From: Aphelenchoides besseyi
Taxonomy: Eukaryota; Nematoda; Chromadorea; Rhabditida; Aphelenchoididae
NCBI GenBank assembly: GCA_024699855.1
Contig: JAMPIQ010000002.1
Coordinates: 1,116,001-1,180,000, forward strand
DNA length: 64,000 nt
Reading direction: 5' to 3'
Shown here: positions 1 through 12,382 of the stretch, piece after piece
Numbering within the stretch: the stretch's first letter is position 1
How the letters are laid out: every line of letters starts with the position of its first letter
Notes under the pieces: generated by a model
What the model saw: only the letters and a program-made list of their open reading frames with translations
The model's database searches: none
Told to the model about the DNA's origin: nothing
Position numbers and translations under genes: made by a program

Positions 1-707
1 GATTGCCACATTCACATGCGGATTAATGACGGCTTTTCATTTGGAGCAAAGATCATTGAGATTGAAAGTAACGCCAAGTTCTCTGAAAATTGGTGTTCAA
101 ATCAATAGCTTCATAACGACCTGTGAGTTGAGTTAATTGTAAATGTTAGATTGAATTTAATACATTCAATTGACACGCATTAAAATTTATAAGTTGACTC
201 GAAAGTTTGTGGTAATTCTTGATCGTTAGAAGTTTATAGTCATATCAAAGAGTTTTCATGTTGCGGTTAATACGAGAATTTGTTCGTTACCTGGACCTTG
301 TTGGATATTAAAGTTTGTAAGAAGGCTGGAAAATCGTTGCCAATAACCCCTCCAAACACATGTTAATCACACCAAAGTGTTCGAACTGTCAACATGTTTG
401 AACGATCATTTTTTGAAACTGACGTTGGATAACAAGAAAACGACATAAAAAACATGATTAGTTTCTTAATCAACAAAGCTGAGGACACGGTCCGTTGCTT
501 TGGTTTCAATTGAAATGCGTGTCGGCAACTTTCAATCTCGTCGAATTGCTTTCCGAGTGTTCTCATCTTCAATTGATGCTCGAATTTAAATCTGCGCTCA
601 AAAAAACAACGTGAACGAATAGCGATTGCAGATCTTCGAACACGTGTGTTGACCCACCGAAACGTTTGAAAAGCTGCTCGAAATGTTTATTTCAAACTTC
701 TATTCGA
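1..707. other. Non-coding or unassigned left edge
   Basis: Only short open frames with no splice-linked partner are visible here. The interval lies 3' of the small secreted-protein gene at 708-1055. I see no tRNA, repeat or conserved domain. Confidence 0.4.
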
Positions 708-1055
708 TTATTGACGTTGACAAACTTCGTTGTATTGTGCGTCGTAGTAATGAGGTTTACAGACGTTGCAGGCGTCTTCATAGCAATGAGCAACTTCCGG
801 ACACTCGTTGGTTGGCAAAAATTGACACGGAGATACGAAACAAGCGATGTTAACGAAATCCGGTGATCCTGAAAAAAACTAGTGTCTGGAAAGACTTTAG
901 AACTCACCGACACAAGAACCAGCAAGTGGAATGCATTTCACTTGATTCTCCGAGTTCTTGATCTCTTGGTAATAGTTCGGGCATTTGCCTCGTTTTTCAG
1001 TCCCATCGGCAGCCACCAATCCAACGAACAGAGCAAGAAACAAAGCGAATTTCAT
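708..1055 (-). CDS. Small secreted cysteine-rich protein, effector-like
   Basis: Two exons, 1055-908 and 868-708, joined through a 39-nt GT-AG intron, give a 102-residue protein. It opens with a clear signal peptide (MKFALFLALFVGLVAA). The mature part is short and contains about ten cysteines, including CFVSPC and a final CNVC-KPHYY segment, so a disulphide-stabilised secreted fold is likely. I do not recognise the family. The start is the first ATG in frame and directly opens the signal peptide. A perfect STATAWAARS match (1132-1141, minus strand) lies 76 bp upstream. That motif is known from genes expressed in the pharyngeal gland cells of Bursaphelenchus, so a gland-secreted role is a reasonable inference but not shown. 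Confidence 0.75.
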
Positions 1056-1131
1056 TTCTGAAATTGAAGTTTAAAACGAGTTTTGAAGGACGAAAAGCGA
1101 TCGAACGTTTTCGATTGAAATTTTCACGTTT

Positions 1132-1141
1132 CTTTTTATAC
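1132..1141 (-). promoter_or_regulatory. STATAWAARS-type gland motif / TATA box
   Basis: On the minus strand the sequence reads GTATAAAAAG, a full match to STATAWAARS. It lies 76 bp before the ATG of the small secreted Cys-rich protein. It may also act simply as a TATA box. Confidence 0.5.
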
Positions 1142-2677
1142 TCTCGACTAGCAGTCTCTGAGCCCTGTGGTCGGAATTTCAACAAGCAGAGTAATCTTTT
1201 TGTTGTGCTATTTGATTAGCGAACTTGGAAGGTCAACGAGATTATTCAGTCGGTTATGTCCGAATCCAACAGCTCGATGTTCACAAGCTTGTAAACACAG
1301 TCAAAAATGTTCAGAAAAATAAAGTTGACAACTTGTTGCCGCTAGAACGATCGAATTTGACTCTAGATTGCTATTGCTGCCCATTCCAACTATCCACAAC
1401 TTTATTGATGGCCAATCTGTTTGTTTTTTGTCACAAGCGGATATACGGGAGGAGATCAGAGTTCAATTCGGAAAACAGCTTTGAATTTGTATTTTGGAAG
1501 CTCGAAGGACTACAAAAATCCATTTCTTTGCATATGCTTGTATTCCGTCGAAGATCTCATCTTTAAACTTGTAATTGGACACCAATAACCTCCGGATCAA
1601 CAGAATCCGATAAAATTTCTTGAAATCTACGAGCGAATTTTCGAAGGCCAGTGAATTAAATTTGAAGCTCAGCATTTAATTTACTCAATAGGATTGTAAG
1701 CCGGTGATCATCAGTGGATAAACTCATCTATTTTCGTCCACAACAGTGGCTGAATTGGCATTTTTGTGGGAGCTTGAGTGAAATCGATTACCCTCGGTTT
1801 CATTAATCACTAAATGCCGAGAGTTATGTGTGGAGTTTAGCGGATGAATTATGAAAATTATATTCGATTCACTGGCGATTCGAAAGATCCAAACCGCGAC
1901 AACAAGTCAGAGATTAACCGCTGAAATGTGTTGTAGTGGCCTAGAGACACGAAATTCCACTGAATTAGAGGGTGCGGAAAAAATTGTTGTTTTCATCTTC
2001 GAATCCGATTCGTCGGCAGACAAGAAACGTCAACTCACCAGTACGGTCGGTTTTGAGGTCTCTAATGTCAATTTGTATTTCCGAATTTGGAGTTTTTGAT
2101 GATTGCAATTACGAAGCTATCAATCCGCTGTCCGTGAATCGAAGCGAAATTTCCCGGAGGTATAAAGGTTTCTTATCGCTTTCAACACTCTACGAAGAGC
2201 CAAATGATCATTCGATTTGTAGTCTCCGCATTCTATCTGCGTTCCAATTGTTACACGTGGCTTAAAAGTTCGTTTCCGAAGCAAAGCAAACCGAAGATCT
2301 TACTCACCACACAAGACGTCGAGTTCACCTTCAATGTGTCCAGTTCAACGATTACATGTCATTCGTCGATAAGCACGGATCTAACCGACAAAACGGTCTC
2401 TGGCTTTCAACTGACTAGTAACGTTGGAAGGGCGCACCCACGACGAATACGTGTAAAGTGCACAAAAATAAAAGTGACGTTTTTGTTACAAACTCGAGGG
2501 TTCCGTTCGAATTAGTTTCTCGAAGAAACTTTATGGTCACGTTTGTTGATTAATCGATTAGTCACAGTCGAACTCTTGACATCATCTTCGATGTTCGATC
2601 TGAGCACTCTGAGATCACAAACTAACTCTTCGAATTTATGTACAAAGTTCACCGGGCAAATAGAAACAAAAACTAAT
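1142..2677. other. Intergenic, nothing recognised
   Basis: This interval lies between the promoter side of the small secreted-protein gene and the 3' end of the MAB-3-like gene. Open frames are short, overlap on both strands and have no domain signal, so I treat them as chance. Confidence 0.4.
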
Positions 2678-3773
2678 TCATGAGTAGGAAAGAAGTTTGT
2701 TGAAACTGTTGATATCAAAGAAGGAATTGCATAGAAGTTGAGGCATCATTGGGTCGACGGTCGTGATCGGTGGATTGGCGACGAGGTGGTAAGCTTTGAG
2801 TGGTTGGCGGCAGTTGAGAAGCGAATGTTGAGCTGCAGCTCGTTCAAGAAGTTCGGAGGTTGAGAGTTGCGTGACATCTACCGGTGCAGTTGAGTTGGAC
2901 AGAACCGGAATGTAGACGGGAATGCAGACGGTTTGGATTGATTCTTGGGGTTTTATTTCCGAGATTGAAGGTGAGAAGTGAGGTCGTTGAGTTGTGAACT
3001 GGCCTTCGATTCCCGATTGAGATTGCGGTGATTGGGAGACTTCAGGAGTGGCTGAAAACAATTGAAATGGCGAACTGATTATAATTGTTAAGAAACTTAC
3101 ATAGACGCTGTGATTTGGGCGAGTGACTGCTTTCATTTTCATCGTCTGTTGATCCGGAGGTTTGTGATTGTTTTCTCTTCTTCATGTGTTGATCCAAACG
3201 ACGACGAGTCTCAATCAGCTCACACTTGTCACAAGGGCAGTTGGTGTATGGACATTGACGTTTGTGTTGCTGCAAGCAGCCGTATAACCACAGAATCTCT
3301 CTTGGATGCTTACCTTCTTCCACACTAAAATCTCGTGGTTTTTGCACTTCTGACAGAAATAGCACATCGACTTCGAATCCACGACCGTTTCTTTCACTGA
3401 TTGTTCGTCGTCTGTTTGTTTGATTGGAATCACGTCGGCTTGTGTGGGCTCATTTGTTCGTTGAAATCGTTTGTCTTGAGCTCGTCGCAATCGAATTTGT
3501 TGGCTCATGATCTGCCGTCTGGTTCTCACCATTTCACACTGAAATCTTGATTCTAACCTTCTGGCCATCTTTTCTGAAGTCACCTTATTGCATTGACAGT
3601 CTTTGTAGCTGCAAACGTGTCCGCGAGTCTCTTCCACGACTCCGTGTTGTCGACAGATCCCACAGAAACGTTTGACATCTTAAACACAAGATCAGTTGGT
3701 CTCGACTTAACTGCTTACCTTTGGGAACTCGTTTGCTCAGAGCAAAAAACTTCTGGCATTCGGTTTCACTCAT
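2678..3773 (-). CDS. mab-3: MAB-3-like transcription factor with two DM domains
   Basis: Five exons (3773-3719, 3678-3584, 3538-3314, 3269-3101, 3051-2678) encode 305 residues. The first DM zinc module (about residues 19-70) reads FCGICRQHGVV, then CSYKDCQCNKC and the recognition helix RRQIMSQQIRLRRAQ. The second (about 109-155) reads CYFCQKCKNH, then QCPYTNCPCDKCELIETRRR. DM proteins bind DNA in the minor groove and control sexual differentiation. Two DM domains in one protein is the architecture of C. elegans MAB-3 (about 290 aa), which controls male-specific traits. Both DM modules are interrupted by an intron. The exon 2/3 junction restores CQCNKCEMV, which supports the splice choice. The 180-residue tail is Pro/Ser/Gln-rich and unrecognised. 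I chose the ATG at 3773 because it is in frame and directly precedes the domain. Confidence 0.85.
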
Positions 3774-6700
3774 CTCTACTGAAAATGGAAAAATCAGATA
3801 CAAATTTAGGAGCCACGACTAAAACAATTGGGCGGAGTCAACACGACCGTATGTTTAGGACTCCGCCTCTTATAGTGTTGAAATAGCGACTGGAGGATTG
3901 AGAGCAAACAGAGATACGTAGTCGAGTTTACGTAGTTTTGCACTGACTAAATTGCTCGCTTTGTGTCGAACTCATAACAACAAAGGAGCGGAAACGTTGA
4001 GGTTAATCACGAGTCAAAGTTTTTGGACGGCAATCAGTGAGCGAAGGAAATGTTAGTAGTGCATTCGTGGGTATCAGAAATCGAAAGAAGGACGATTGAA
4101 CTCTCGAATTAAAAGGTCTGAGAAGTCACGTACGAGGATCCTTAATTGGCTTTTTGTTTTGAATTCCAATCGAATGACTTGCAAGACTTGGACAATTGAA
4201 ACCTTTTCCCTGGAGTTTGTATTATGTTCGAAAAAGCGCGTTTGTCGTTTTGGGCGGAGCTTTTGATTACGAAAAAGAGTGTTGAAAAGCGTGGATGAGC
4301 AGAAGACTTCGAGTTTTCAACGTTGGTCCTCATTTGTCGGTTTGAGTGTTCAGATGGTCGTTTGCAGAAAAGTAGCTCGTATAGACAAGATGGGAACTTC
4401 CGAGCAAACAAATCGTCTAGAAAGTAAAAACACGAAAGAAATCACGCTCCGTTTTGGGCAACAACCGTCGAGTGTGCTCTCAAAATGTTGAACAGAAATT
4501 CTATGATCAACGAGATCGGGAACTCACGTCACTTTTTCGCTGAAGTTCGAGGGATTAGTTTCCGTCGATCAAAGCGACCGATCGGTAGAGACCGATTGCT
4601 GTCCTTCTGCTGAACGTGGCACCCAACTGATGGTCTTGTGCTACAGCTTTTGACACCCTCTTCCAAATCAACGAAATGGCATCATGAGCGTTCTCAAGCG
4701 TTCTCGTGACGTCGACCCATCACTACGGTCGATTGGCGCAAGTAAACAGTCAGTGAATGTTCACGGAAAGAAGTTTCAACATTTTTGAACCCACGAAGAC
4801 CATTCGGGGGTTACAAGCCGTCGACTGCTCTTTTTGCGCGAACATCAGCAACAAAATGGTTGTTGAAAAAAGTGACGTTGAGCGGCGAACTTGGTCTCTC
4901 GATTTGTAGTGCGCGCGTGATCGATCGACCGAAGTTACCGTACGGTTCAAATAACTCGGAAGATTGTTTGGACTTGTGCGCGAGTTGTCGATCGACGTCA
5001 CTTTCTGATCGAAAGAATCAGAATGCAAAGTTCGTGGAGATGATTAGCGTGAAATAACAATTGCGAGATCACACCCGACTGATAATCGTAACGACATCTC
5101 TGCCGCCGTTCATCTCTTAAGTGCGATCGCTGTTAACGTGTTTATTATCCATCGAATTTGGAACAAAACTTTTGGTCCGAACGTTGAAAACTTTTTGAAT
5201 CGAAGAGCGAGAAAGAAACGTCGAAAAGTTTCCATCCACGCAAAAACTCGTTAAACTCTGCATCACTGATATCCGTTCAATGGTGTTGATTGATTGCTCG
5301 ACTGAAGCACAAGGTTTGTGGTCTCGGGCCAAAAGCGAAATGATCGGAGATTCGAAGCAAACGACTTTCGTTATCGACGTCAATCGTGTAGTCAAACAGT
5401 CGAGCACAACTCGGACACAACATCCAAAAGTGCAACCCACGACTTCAACTTTTGTGTTACCGTACAGAAGTTATCGACCATCTCCGAGCAGATCGATTCA
5501 GATAGAAGGCAAGAGACAAGAAACGAAGGTCGGAATTCGCGCAACCAATAGGACAAACGAAAAATCGTTGGATTGTGCATGGAATTGAATCCAACGAACA
5601 AACAGCGGCTTCTGCTCTGTTTTGAATTCAAACAAACAGCAAGAGAAGCCTTCAGAATTGACATCGGGTTCGAATGACATCATTTGACGACGATTATTCC
5701 GAATTCTACCCGGCGATTGATTGCAATCAAAGGCGTAAAGGAAAAGTGACGTGATGGTCGACACGAAAATGGAATTCAACCGGAGGTCGAAAAGAGTTTG
5801 CAACGAAAAGCTTGAAATCGACGCAGGAAACAACCGCTGAGATCAGAGATGAGATAGAAGATCGGCACCAAAACCGAAAGTGATTTCAACTCATGTTCTC
5901 TACTTAACCTTCTTAACTACGTAGTTGTTACCTCCGCAGTATAAGTCCTCGAGCTCATCCGGTACTCAGTGGAACCGTCGAAGATGTTTCTCAACTTCTC
6001 CAACCCGCTCAAATTCGTTCACCGACATTCGAAAACAACTCAAACAAACCACAGAGTTCGAAACGAAGAGCACAAACTACGAAGAGAACATTCGCTTCTC
6101 AACTTTCAACCACGCGCACAATTTCGACTTGTCGCTCTCAAACTCACGGAAAAGTTGAACAGAAATTTGCAGCAAACCTTTTTGTTTGTTTGCTTTCGCT
6201 TTTTGGTTTCAACGTGTCGCAACCAAGAAACGAAAGATTCTCTTCATCGTGCATATTTCTGGGACCTTTGATGCTGCGAATGGGCGCAATAGGTCGGGAG
6301 TTTTATTGGATGATTCTCTGGTTATTAACTCAACTTGGTTGTCGATCTCTAATGGGATTATCGAATTCAATTCACTTGCTTGTTTAATGAGAAGAAAGCG
6401 TCTCAATTTGTTTAGATTCTCCGTTCCTACACTTTCGAGAGCAACCAGCAATTGGACTAACAAAAAGGTTGCTGTTTCGTTCGATTAGCCACAGATTTAA
6501 ACGGCCTGTTACAATCAAGTTCTTAAGCTTCAAAACAAAAATGGAGTCCAATTCATAAGTCTACTGTAAGTGGGCTTTTGGACTTCGAATACAAAGTTTG
6601 CTCCCAGGCAAAAACGGTTGGTGGCTTTTACACCGCGAAAATAATCCTCGTGATCATCGTATTTCCAAAATGTTTTCGCATAATTAACCACCAATTGAGG

Positions 6701-7561
6701 CTGGGAAGAACAGAAGGCTGATTAATTACCGTACTGTTAATTATGCGGTCCATTCAAAGAGCCGTGACCTTTAAAACGAGCTCGGGAAGTTGTAGTCAAC
6801 GCGCAATTTGATGGCAAGAAGTAAAATGTAAAGTTGGGAGTCTTCGTGATTTATTTTTGAAGCTGAAGAACACCGGCCGATGAGAAGGGTTCACAATTCT
6901 GGTTCCAAGAAAGCACTTGCAGATTAGTAAGTGGAGAGTCAAGCGGTTCACGTGCAAACTGGCTATGTGGAAGATTAATTTGTTGGCCTTACTAGCTATG
7001 TTCAAATGTAACAAAAACGTCCATTAGAATACTTCGAACAAGCAGCGAGATTGTGGCCGCATAGAGGATTAGAACTGTTGACGATAGAAGGTAACTTTGG
7101 TCGATGAAGGTTGATTAGTTAGCCATAAGTTCCGGTTTTGTTTGAGTAATCATCAAGCGAAATGTCGTTTGCGTGAATCATACTGTCGAACTTGTTTGTC
7201 GAGTTGAAATGTCGACAGCTGTGAACTCGAACAGATGGCTAATCAAGCGGGTTAGTAGGTGCAAGTTGTTGGCGCAAAAAACAATTCATCTTACATATCA
7301 CATCAAGACGACGATTAGCGTTTATATTCACAGTTTTGCTGGAAACCAGATTGGAGAACAAGCAGCAAACTCCACAAAAACGTATCAAAGAACAGAGATT
7401 ACTTCACAAGCGCGATCTTTTAAATAACACTCATGTTAGACCTTTTGTTCCTTTTGTTTATCAATTTCGTACAAATCGCTTTTCCATAGGGTACCCAAAC
7501 AACGACGTTCATTCGCTAATCGTTCTTTTCGAAAAGTTTATATAGCAAAAAGTTTTTAAGT
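3774..7561. other. Long intergenic region upstream of the MAB-3-like gene
   Basis: This 3.8-kb interval lies 5' of the MAB-3-like gene and 3' of the membrane protein gene. It holds many short open frames on both strands, none with splice-consistent partners or a recognisable domain. A large upstream region would suit a developmentally controlled transcription factor, but no specific site can be named. Confidence 0.4.
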
Positions 7562-8934
7562 TTAATCGTCATACTCAGTAGAATTACGCACTCCAACCTC
7601 CTTTCCGGCTTGAAAGAGTAGTTTGAACATCTTCTGATCCGCTTCGAGTTGGTTTCGTTCTTCAAATGGCAGTTGATTCTAAAGCTGTTGTTTCGTTGGC
7701 TAACACAGATTTCTTACCTTGCGTCTGTACAAATTCCTGTGTGTTGCTAACCACGAGTTGAGCGCTTTTGATTCATTAACTCCAAGTGGATGTTTTCTGA
7801 GAAGTTCGTGCATTGGTGGGTTGGAAACTTGAAGGCGCGAACGAAGATATTGCTTGTCATCCACAGTAAACGCATACACCGGCCATCGATAATTCTCTAT
7901 CCAATCGTCTTTGCCCGGAACTTTCGCTTGACTTTTCTTCTCACGACTCTTTTTTGCATCATTCTTTACGTCGCCCTTCTTCGCATTATTCTTCGTAGCG
8001 TTCTTCATGGTGCTGGTCGATTTCGTCATGGTCGAGTGTTTCTCAGCGGTCTTCTCGGCATTAGCTTGCTTGATCTTGTCATTGTGGTGGTGGATGAAGA
8101 CAAATCCGATCATGATAAGGATGAACAAAACGACGGCGCTAAAATGAGTCGGCAATGAAGTTTGTTGGTCACTTGAAACCCACACAACAGATGCGAGAAC
8201 CGTCCACAGACGCCATCCACCGAAACCCCAATCGTCCTTCTCTTCCGGAGCGACGTAGATCTTTGAGTTACTCTGAAAGTCGTGGGCATAAGATGAGTTG
8301 ATGCTCGATACTCACGAATGTGATTTCCAGGTTTGGAAGCTCAACATCAGCTTCGTAACTAATGCTCACCAAATTGCCATCTCCATCCGGGACGAACTTT
8401 GGAGTGCAACTGGGAACTTTGTAGTCTGGTTTTGTGAAACTAACGCCTCTTGGAGTCGCCTTTGCCGGAGCCGGAAGATCAAAAGCAACGGGACCTAAAA
8501 GCAGCTATTATTGCAGTCTTAATTCGTAGTCACCGCTGAGCTTAAGTATGTCGGACGCACCACCGTATGAGACAAAGCCCGTGATTTTACATCCGCCGAT
8601 ATTCAAGATGATTCTGGAAATTGAATTATAAACGGTGATTACCAACTTACGGTATCAAATTAGCGTCTCCACCACCAACGCGGATCAATTGGAAGCTGAG
8701 TAACTGGTCTTTGCCACTGACTTTGATCGTGGTATTCGACTTCGTGCACTTGGCAGACAAATTGCTGAAGCTCATGACAATGAACTCTCTGGGTTTTCAA
8801 GAAACTTACACGTTATCGCCATCAGATGCGAAGCAATCACCTTCAGCTGATGCGTAGAACGGGCCGGAGATCAAGAGCAGCGCCAAGAAGATTGGCCACC
8901 AAGAGCGAAGAAAAGAGAGAACCGTCGACGACAT
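7562..8934 (-). CDS. Type I membrane protein of unknown function
   Basis: Six exons (8934-8810, 8764-8651, 8613-8534, 8494-8316, 8272-7718, 7678-7562) encode 389 residues. A signal peptide (PIFLALLLISGPFYASA) is followed by an extracellular region of about 165 residues with several cysteines, which looks like a beta-rich ectodomain. A single membrane segment (about 210-226, VVLFILIMIGFVFI) follows. The cytoplasmic tail starts with a Lys/Ala/Asn-rich linker and ends in a more ordered, charged part. All junctions keep frame. I do not recognise the family. Confidence 0.75.
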
Positions 8935-9459
8935 TGAGAAGTCTCACGAATGATCGAAACTTAGAAACCAACAATGAAGTTGATGTCGAATATGCAAAGT
9001 TTTCGGAATCACTAATTACAATTTCGAGCTCTCGCTCACGTGAATAACTCGTGCGACTTCTTCACAACAAGCACCCTCGTTCTCGATTACAACAACTGAC
9101 CCTGTGGTTACGGAAGGTCGAAGACACGTTAGTCAATCCAATCGTCAACAACCAGAATGAATAGTCAACTCTTACATCCAAGACAACGGAGAAAACAACT
9201 TGGAAGAACGTCGCTGTCGCGGCTGCATATAACTAAACTGATGCAGTACTGATCATCTTAAATCAAATTCGAAACCGATCTTCCAGTTTGTCGCATCCGT
9301 TAAACTTGAAAACAAACCTAAAGTTTGTTGATTGATCTAAATTTTGCCGTTTGCATCAGAAGGCTCTTCTTACACGCCGAAAACAAATTTCAGTAAAGAT
9401 TGTTTATTTGGGGCAAAAGAGATAATGAAAGGGGGAATGAAGTAGTAAATGGGGTCCCG
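8935..9459. other. Intergenic, nothing recognised
   Basis: This 525-bp spacer separates two minus-strand genes. It is wider than a typical nematode operon gap. I see no domain or repeat. Confidence 0.4.
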
Positions 9460-10269
9460 TTAGTTATTTGGCTTCTTGCGGCCTTTTTGCGATTGCTTGG
9501 CCGGTGGTTCCTTGTTGGGAGCCATCTGGAAAACGATCGTCAATCAATTCGGAAAACTTACGCTCATTGAAACCTCAATGGTTCCGTTGTTCTTCGGAAT
9601 CAGCGCTTTCTCCGGAGCACGGACCATCGTCGGATTTGTTCTTTTTATCTCGAAGTTGGGATCGAGAACCAACTTGGCGTACCACTCACGAGTAATCTGA
9701 AAATATCAGTTTAGTTCTTGGAGAATTGCTTACCGGTACGCCATGCTCGTCAACCTTTCCGTTGAAAAGGGTGTAGATGATGATGTTGATCGTCTTCACC
9801 GTCTCGTTGGTGTCCAATTGATTTGCCGACGGAACCGGAGGAATTGGAGAGACAGAAGAAATGTTCGCGGTCGGAGAGATTGGCGAGATCGGACTGTCCA
9901 ACTTTTGAACGGGCTTCGGAGCTTTCGGTTCCCAAACTCCAACGTCCACACGTGGTTTTTTCGCAGCCTGAAACTAGATGTCAAAAGCCGATACCATTAA
10001 ACTCACCTTCTGCGCCTGTCGATGCAACACATGAGGGCTGACGCTTTCATTGTAACGCCAACAGTCCGCCTTCGAGTCCGTGTTTTTGTGATTGCAGACC
10101 TCGGGATTGAAGCGACACGACTTCTGAAAGATGGGTTTCCCCGACTTCTTGCTTCGGCTGCGACGTGGATTCTGAAGGGTTTTGGGACTTCTGAATCTGA
10201 CGTTTCACTCACCTTTTTTTTGGAAGAGGACGAAGATCCTGGCGGCGGGAAAACGGGACGATCGGACAT
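9460..10269 (-). CDS. Basic, proline-rich protein of unknown function
   Basis: Five exons (10269-10213, 10171-10007, 9967-9734, 9696-9562, 9525-9460), all with phase-0 junctions, encode 218 residues. The protein has no signal peptide. The N-terminus is a Pro/Ser run then KKK, followed by an Arg/Lys/Ser-rich stretch with a few cysteines and histidines. A Pro/Ile/Ser-rich linker leads to a central part (VKTINIIIYTLFNGK onward) that looks folded, and a Lys-rich tail ends in KKPNN. The basic ends suggest a nuclear or nucleic-acid-binding protein, but no family was recognised. Confidence 0.7.
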
Positions 10270-10927
10270 GATTGGAAGCACACGTTCAACGGACGCAAGA
10301 ACGCGGATGTGAGTCCCAGTTCAAACTCCGGTTCTTAAATAGTCAGATTTCGGTTATGCAAATGAGCTCATTACCAACTTTGAAATGCAAATTAAAATTT
10401 TTGGCATTTCGATGAGCAGTGAAACAAAAAACGCTTGTAAGTACAACTGTTTAGTCGAAAGTTCGTTTATAGATGGCAACTTCAACAACAATCCGATTGT
10501 CGACTATGTAGTTTCTATCCTACATTTTATTCAAAATTTTCTGATAAGGTTGTAGGGTGCAATGGTGAAGGTCGACTTCGAGCTCCCGACACAACTGAAA
10601 AGAAGTCGAAGTGAACGGTTGTTTTAACTGTCCTATGATAACCAAGAGATTCAATTGTTTATTGCTCTTCGAATACTCGTAGATTTTGAAGGTTTTTTGT
10701 GGGATTTGAGTTCAACTTCCGTTTTCTAAAACAACCCAAAGCAGTTTGTTAAAAGAACGTTGCGCATTCGCGTGCACAGAATGAGTGTTCGTGTGAGAAC
10801 TTTATGAGCTCTAACTGGTTAGAAACCGAAATCATTAACTTTTTCTCACAATACGCACGCTTATTCATAGACATTGATGGCAGTATTAGCCACAGGGACC
10901 TTATTTCTGAGGTTAAGCGCCATTCAA
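10270..10927. other. Divergent intergenic promoter region
   Basis: This 658-bp interval lies between the start codons of a minus-strand gene (10269) and a plus-strand gene (10928), so it should hold both promoters. No specific motif stands out. Confidence 0.45.
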
Positions 10928-11735
10928 ATGAGTCTTCGTTTCGCTTTTATTTTGTTTATTTTTGTTGATTCCTACGCCAACAATCAGTGCATTCAACGAT
11001 ACGAGTATCAGAAGGATAGGTACAGAAAGCGTGGTTTGTATGTTCAGTTTCCGTGTATGCTCATCATTTCGAGCTTCAGTGTGTTTAAGAATTGTAATCA
11101 CAGCGCTGAGATTGCCATCAAATGGAAAACAGAACACGAACTCAGCTCGGACATTTGGTCCACGACGATCGAGAAGCGTCGGTAAGTTTTACGAGATAAA
11201 CAGAAATCGAGAGATTTCAGTTTTAAATTGGTTGTAAACGACGACTGTGAATTGGATTTTGAGGGCCGTGGAGTGCAAGGAGCAAAATGGACGTCAATGA
11301 GCGGTAAGATGAGTTAATGTTTCTAAGCAGATATCGGACAGAAAGTAGAACCTTCGAATGTGCGGAGACCACGATGTGTGATTTGTCGTTTCCTGATCAT
11401 AACCAGCTGTTGATCAGAGGTAATTTGAACGCTTGTAATCGAAAGGTTGTGACCAACATGATCAACGACCAGTGGCTTTGGACGAAAATTCGTGTGATTA
11501 GTTTTCCAGCAGAATACACGTTGCGAATTTATGTCTGGGTAAGGTCTGTTTTCTGGAGTGAATTTTTTAGGTTTTAGGATTACAATGAAGGTGAAGGAGA
11601 AGAATACATTCCCAGAATGGTGAAGTCCATCGGAACTACTAGTAAGTTAACATAGTCGGATTATAAGTTGTTTTAGAGTTATTGGAAGCCTTGAGGATTG
11701 CTGGCTTGTTGAGTTTATTCTTTGTATTCTTTTGA
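10928..11735 (+). CDS. Secreted protein of unknown function
   Basis: Five exons (10928-11181, 11221-11292, 11331-11538, 11578-11641, 11677-11735) encode about 218 residues. The N-terminus MSLRFAFILFIFVDSYA is a signal peptide. The body carries scattered cysteines and no recognised domain, and the last residues are hydrophobic (LLSLFFVFF), which could be a GPI signal or membrane anchor. The second intron is the uncertain one: a GTCAAT donor at 11293 keeps the long coding frame, whereas the better GTAAGA donor at 11308 would leave a 23-nt intron and reach a stop quickly. A polyadenylation signal AATAAA lies at 11745-11750. Confidence 0.65.
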
Positions 11736-12382
11736 TCAGTTTGTAATAAAACTTCTAAACCACAAGTGGATCTTAACAAAGTTTCGCCTTGAAACTAATT
11801 CAACAACGTGTAGCCAGCAGACTGTAAAAGCCAGATCTTTTAGTGCAAAAACTAATAGAGTAGTGTTGATTCCTTTTGTGAATCATTCAAACATCACGTT
11901 TAGCTGATTGATCCACCAATAAACGAATTCGACTTTTAACGAAGTTGTGATTGCAGACTGGAAACATGGAGGTGTGATAACGACAACAATTGGATCGCAT
12001 TGACCAAGAAATATCAACAGTCAAAAATTTGTCCGGCAAAAAAGACTTTCGAATTTGTGGTCGTTCGTGGCGTGAATCGAAGTGATCAGGGAAGTAGGCC
12101 AACGAAAAGTCGATGTCGGGGAGTCGGCGGCCGATTTCTTCAGTCGTTCGACGGCGTCGGTTGCCGTGTGGTGGTGTTTTCGTGTTGTTGTTGCGAGTCG
12201 AACTGTTCGGGGAGTAGGTCGATAAAAAAAAAACGTCAAAGAAAAGACCGTTCATTTCGGCTGTCGTACGATTTCGCTTGCCACAGTGCGGCGTAGAGAT
12301 CAATATTCTGAAATCTTTGCGTGTTTCGTTATTTCGCTTTTAATTAACTCGTGGGGAAATTTCAGCTGATCGCGTCATTGGA
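11736..12382. other. Intergenic, nothing recognised
   Basis: This interval contains the AATAAA of the preceding gene at 11745-11750. A long minus-strand open frame covers 11887-12303 but begins with a non-ATG codon and shows no domain, so it is not called. Confidence 0.4.

Noticed and set aside
5117..6488. Cluster of overlapping frames of about 100 codons on both strands
   Set aside because: The frames overlap each other on opposite strands, lack recognisable domains and show no consistent intron signals.
11887..12303. Long minus-strand open frame of 138 codons
   Set aside because: Starts with a non-ATG codon, has no domain or splice-linked partner, and its Arg/Asn/Thr-rich composition looks like a chance frame.
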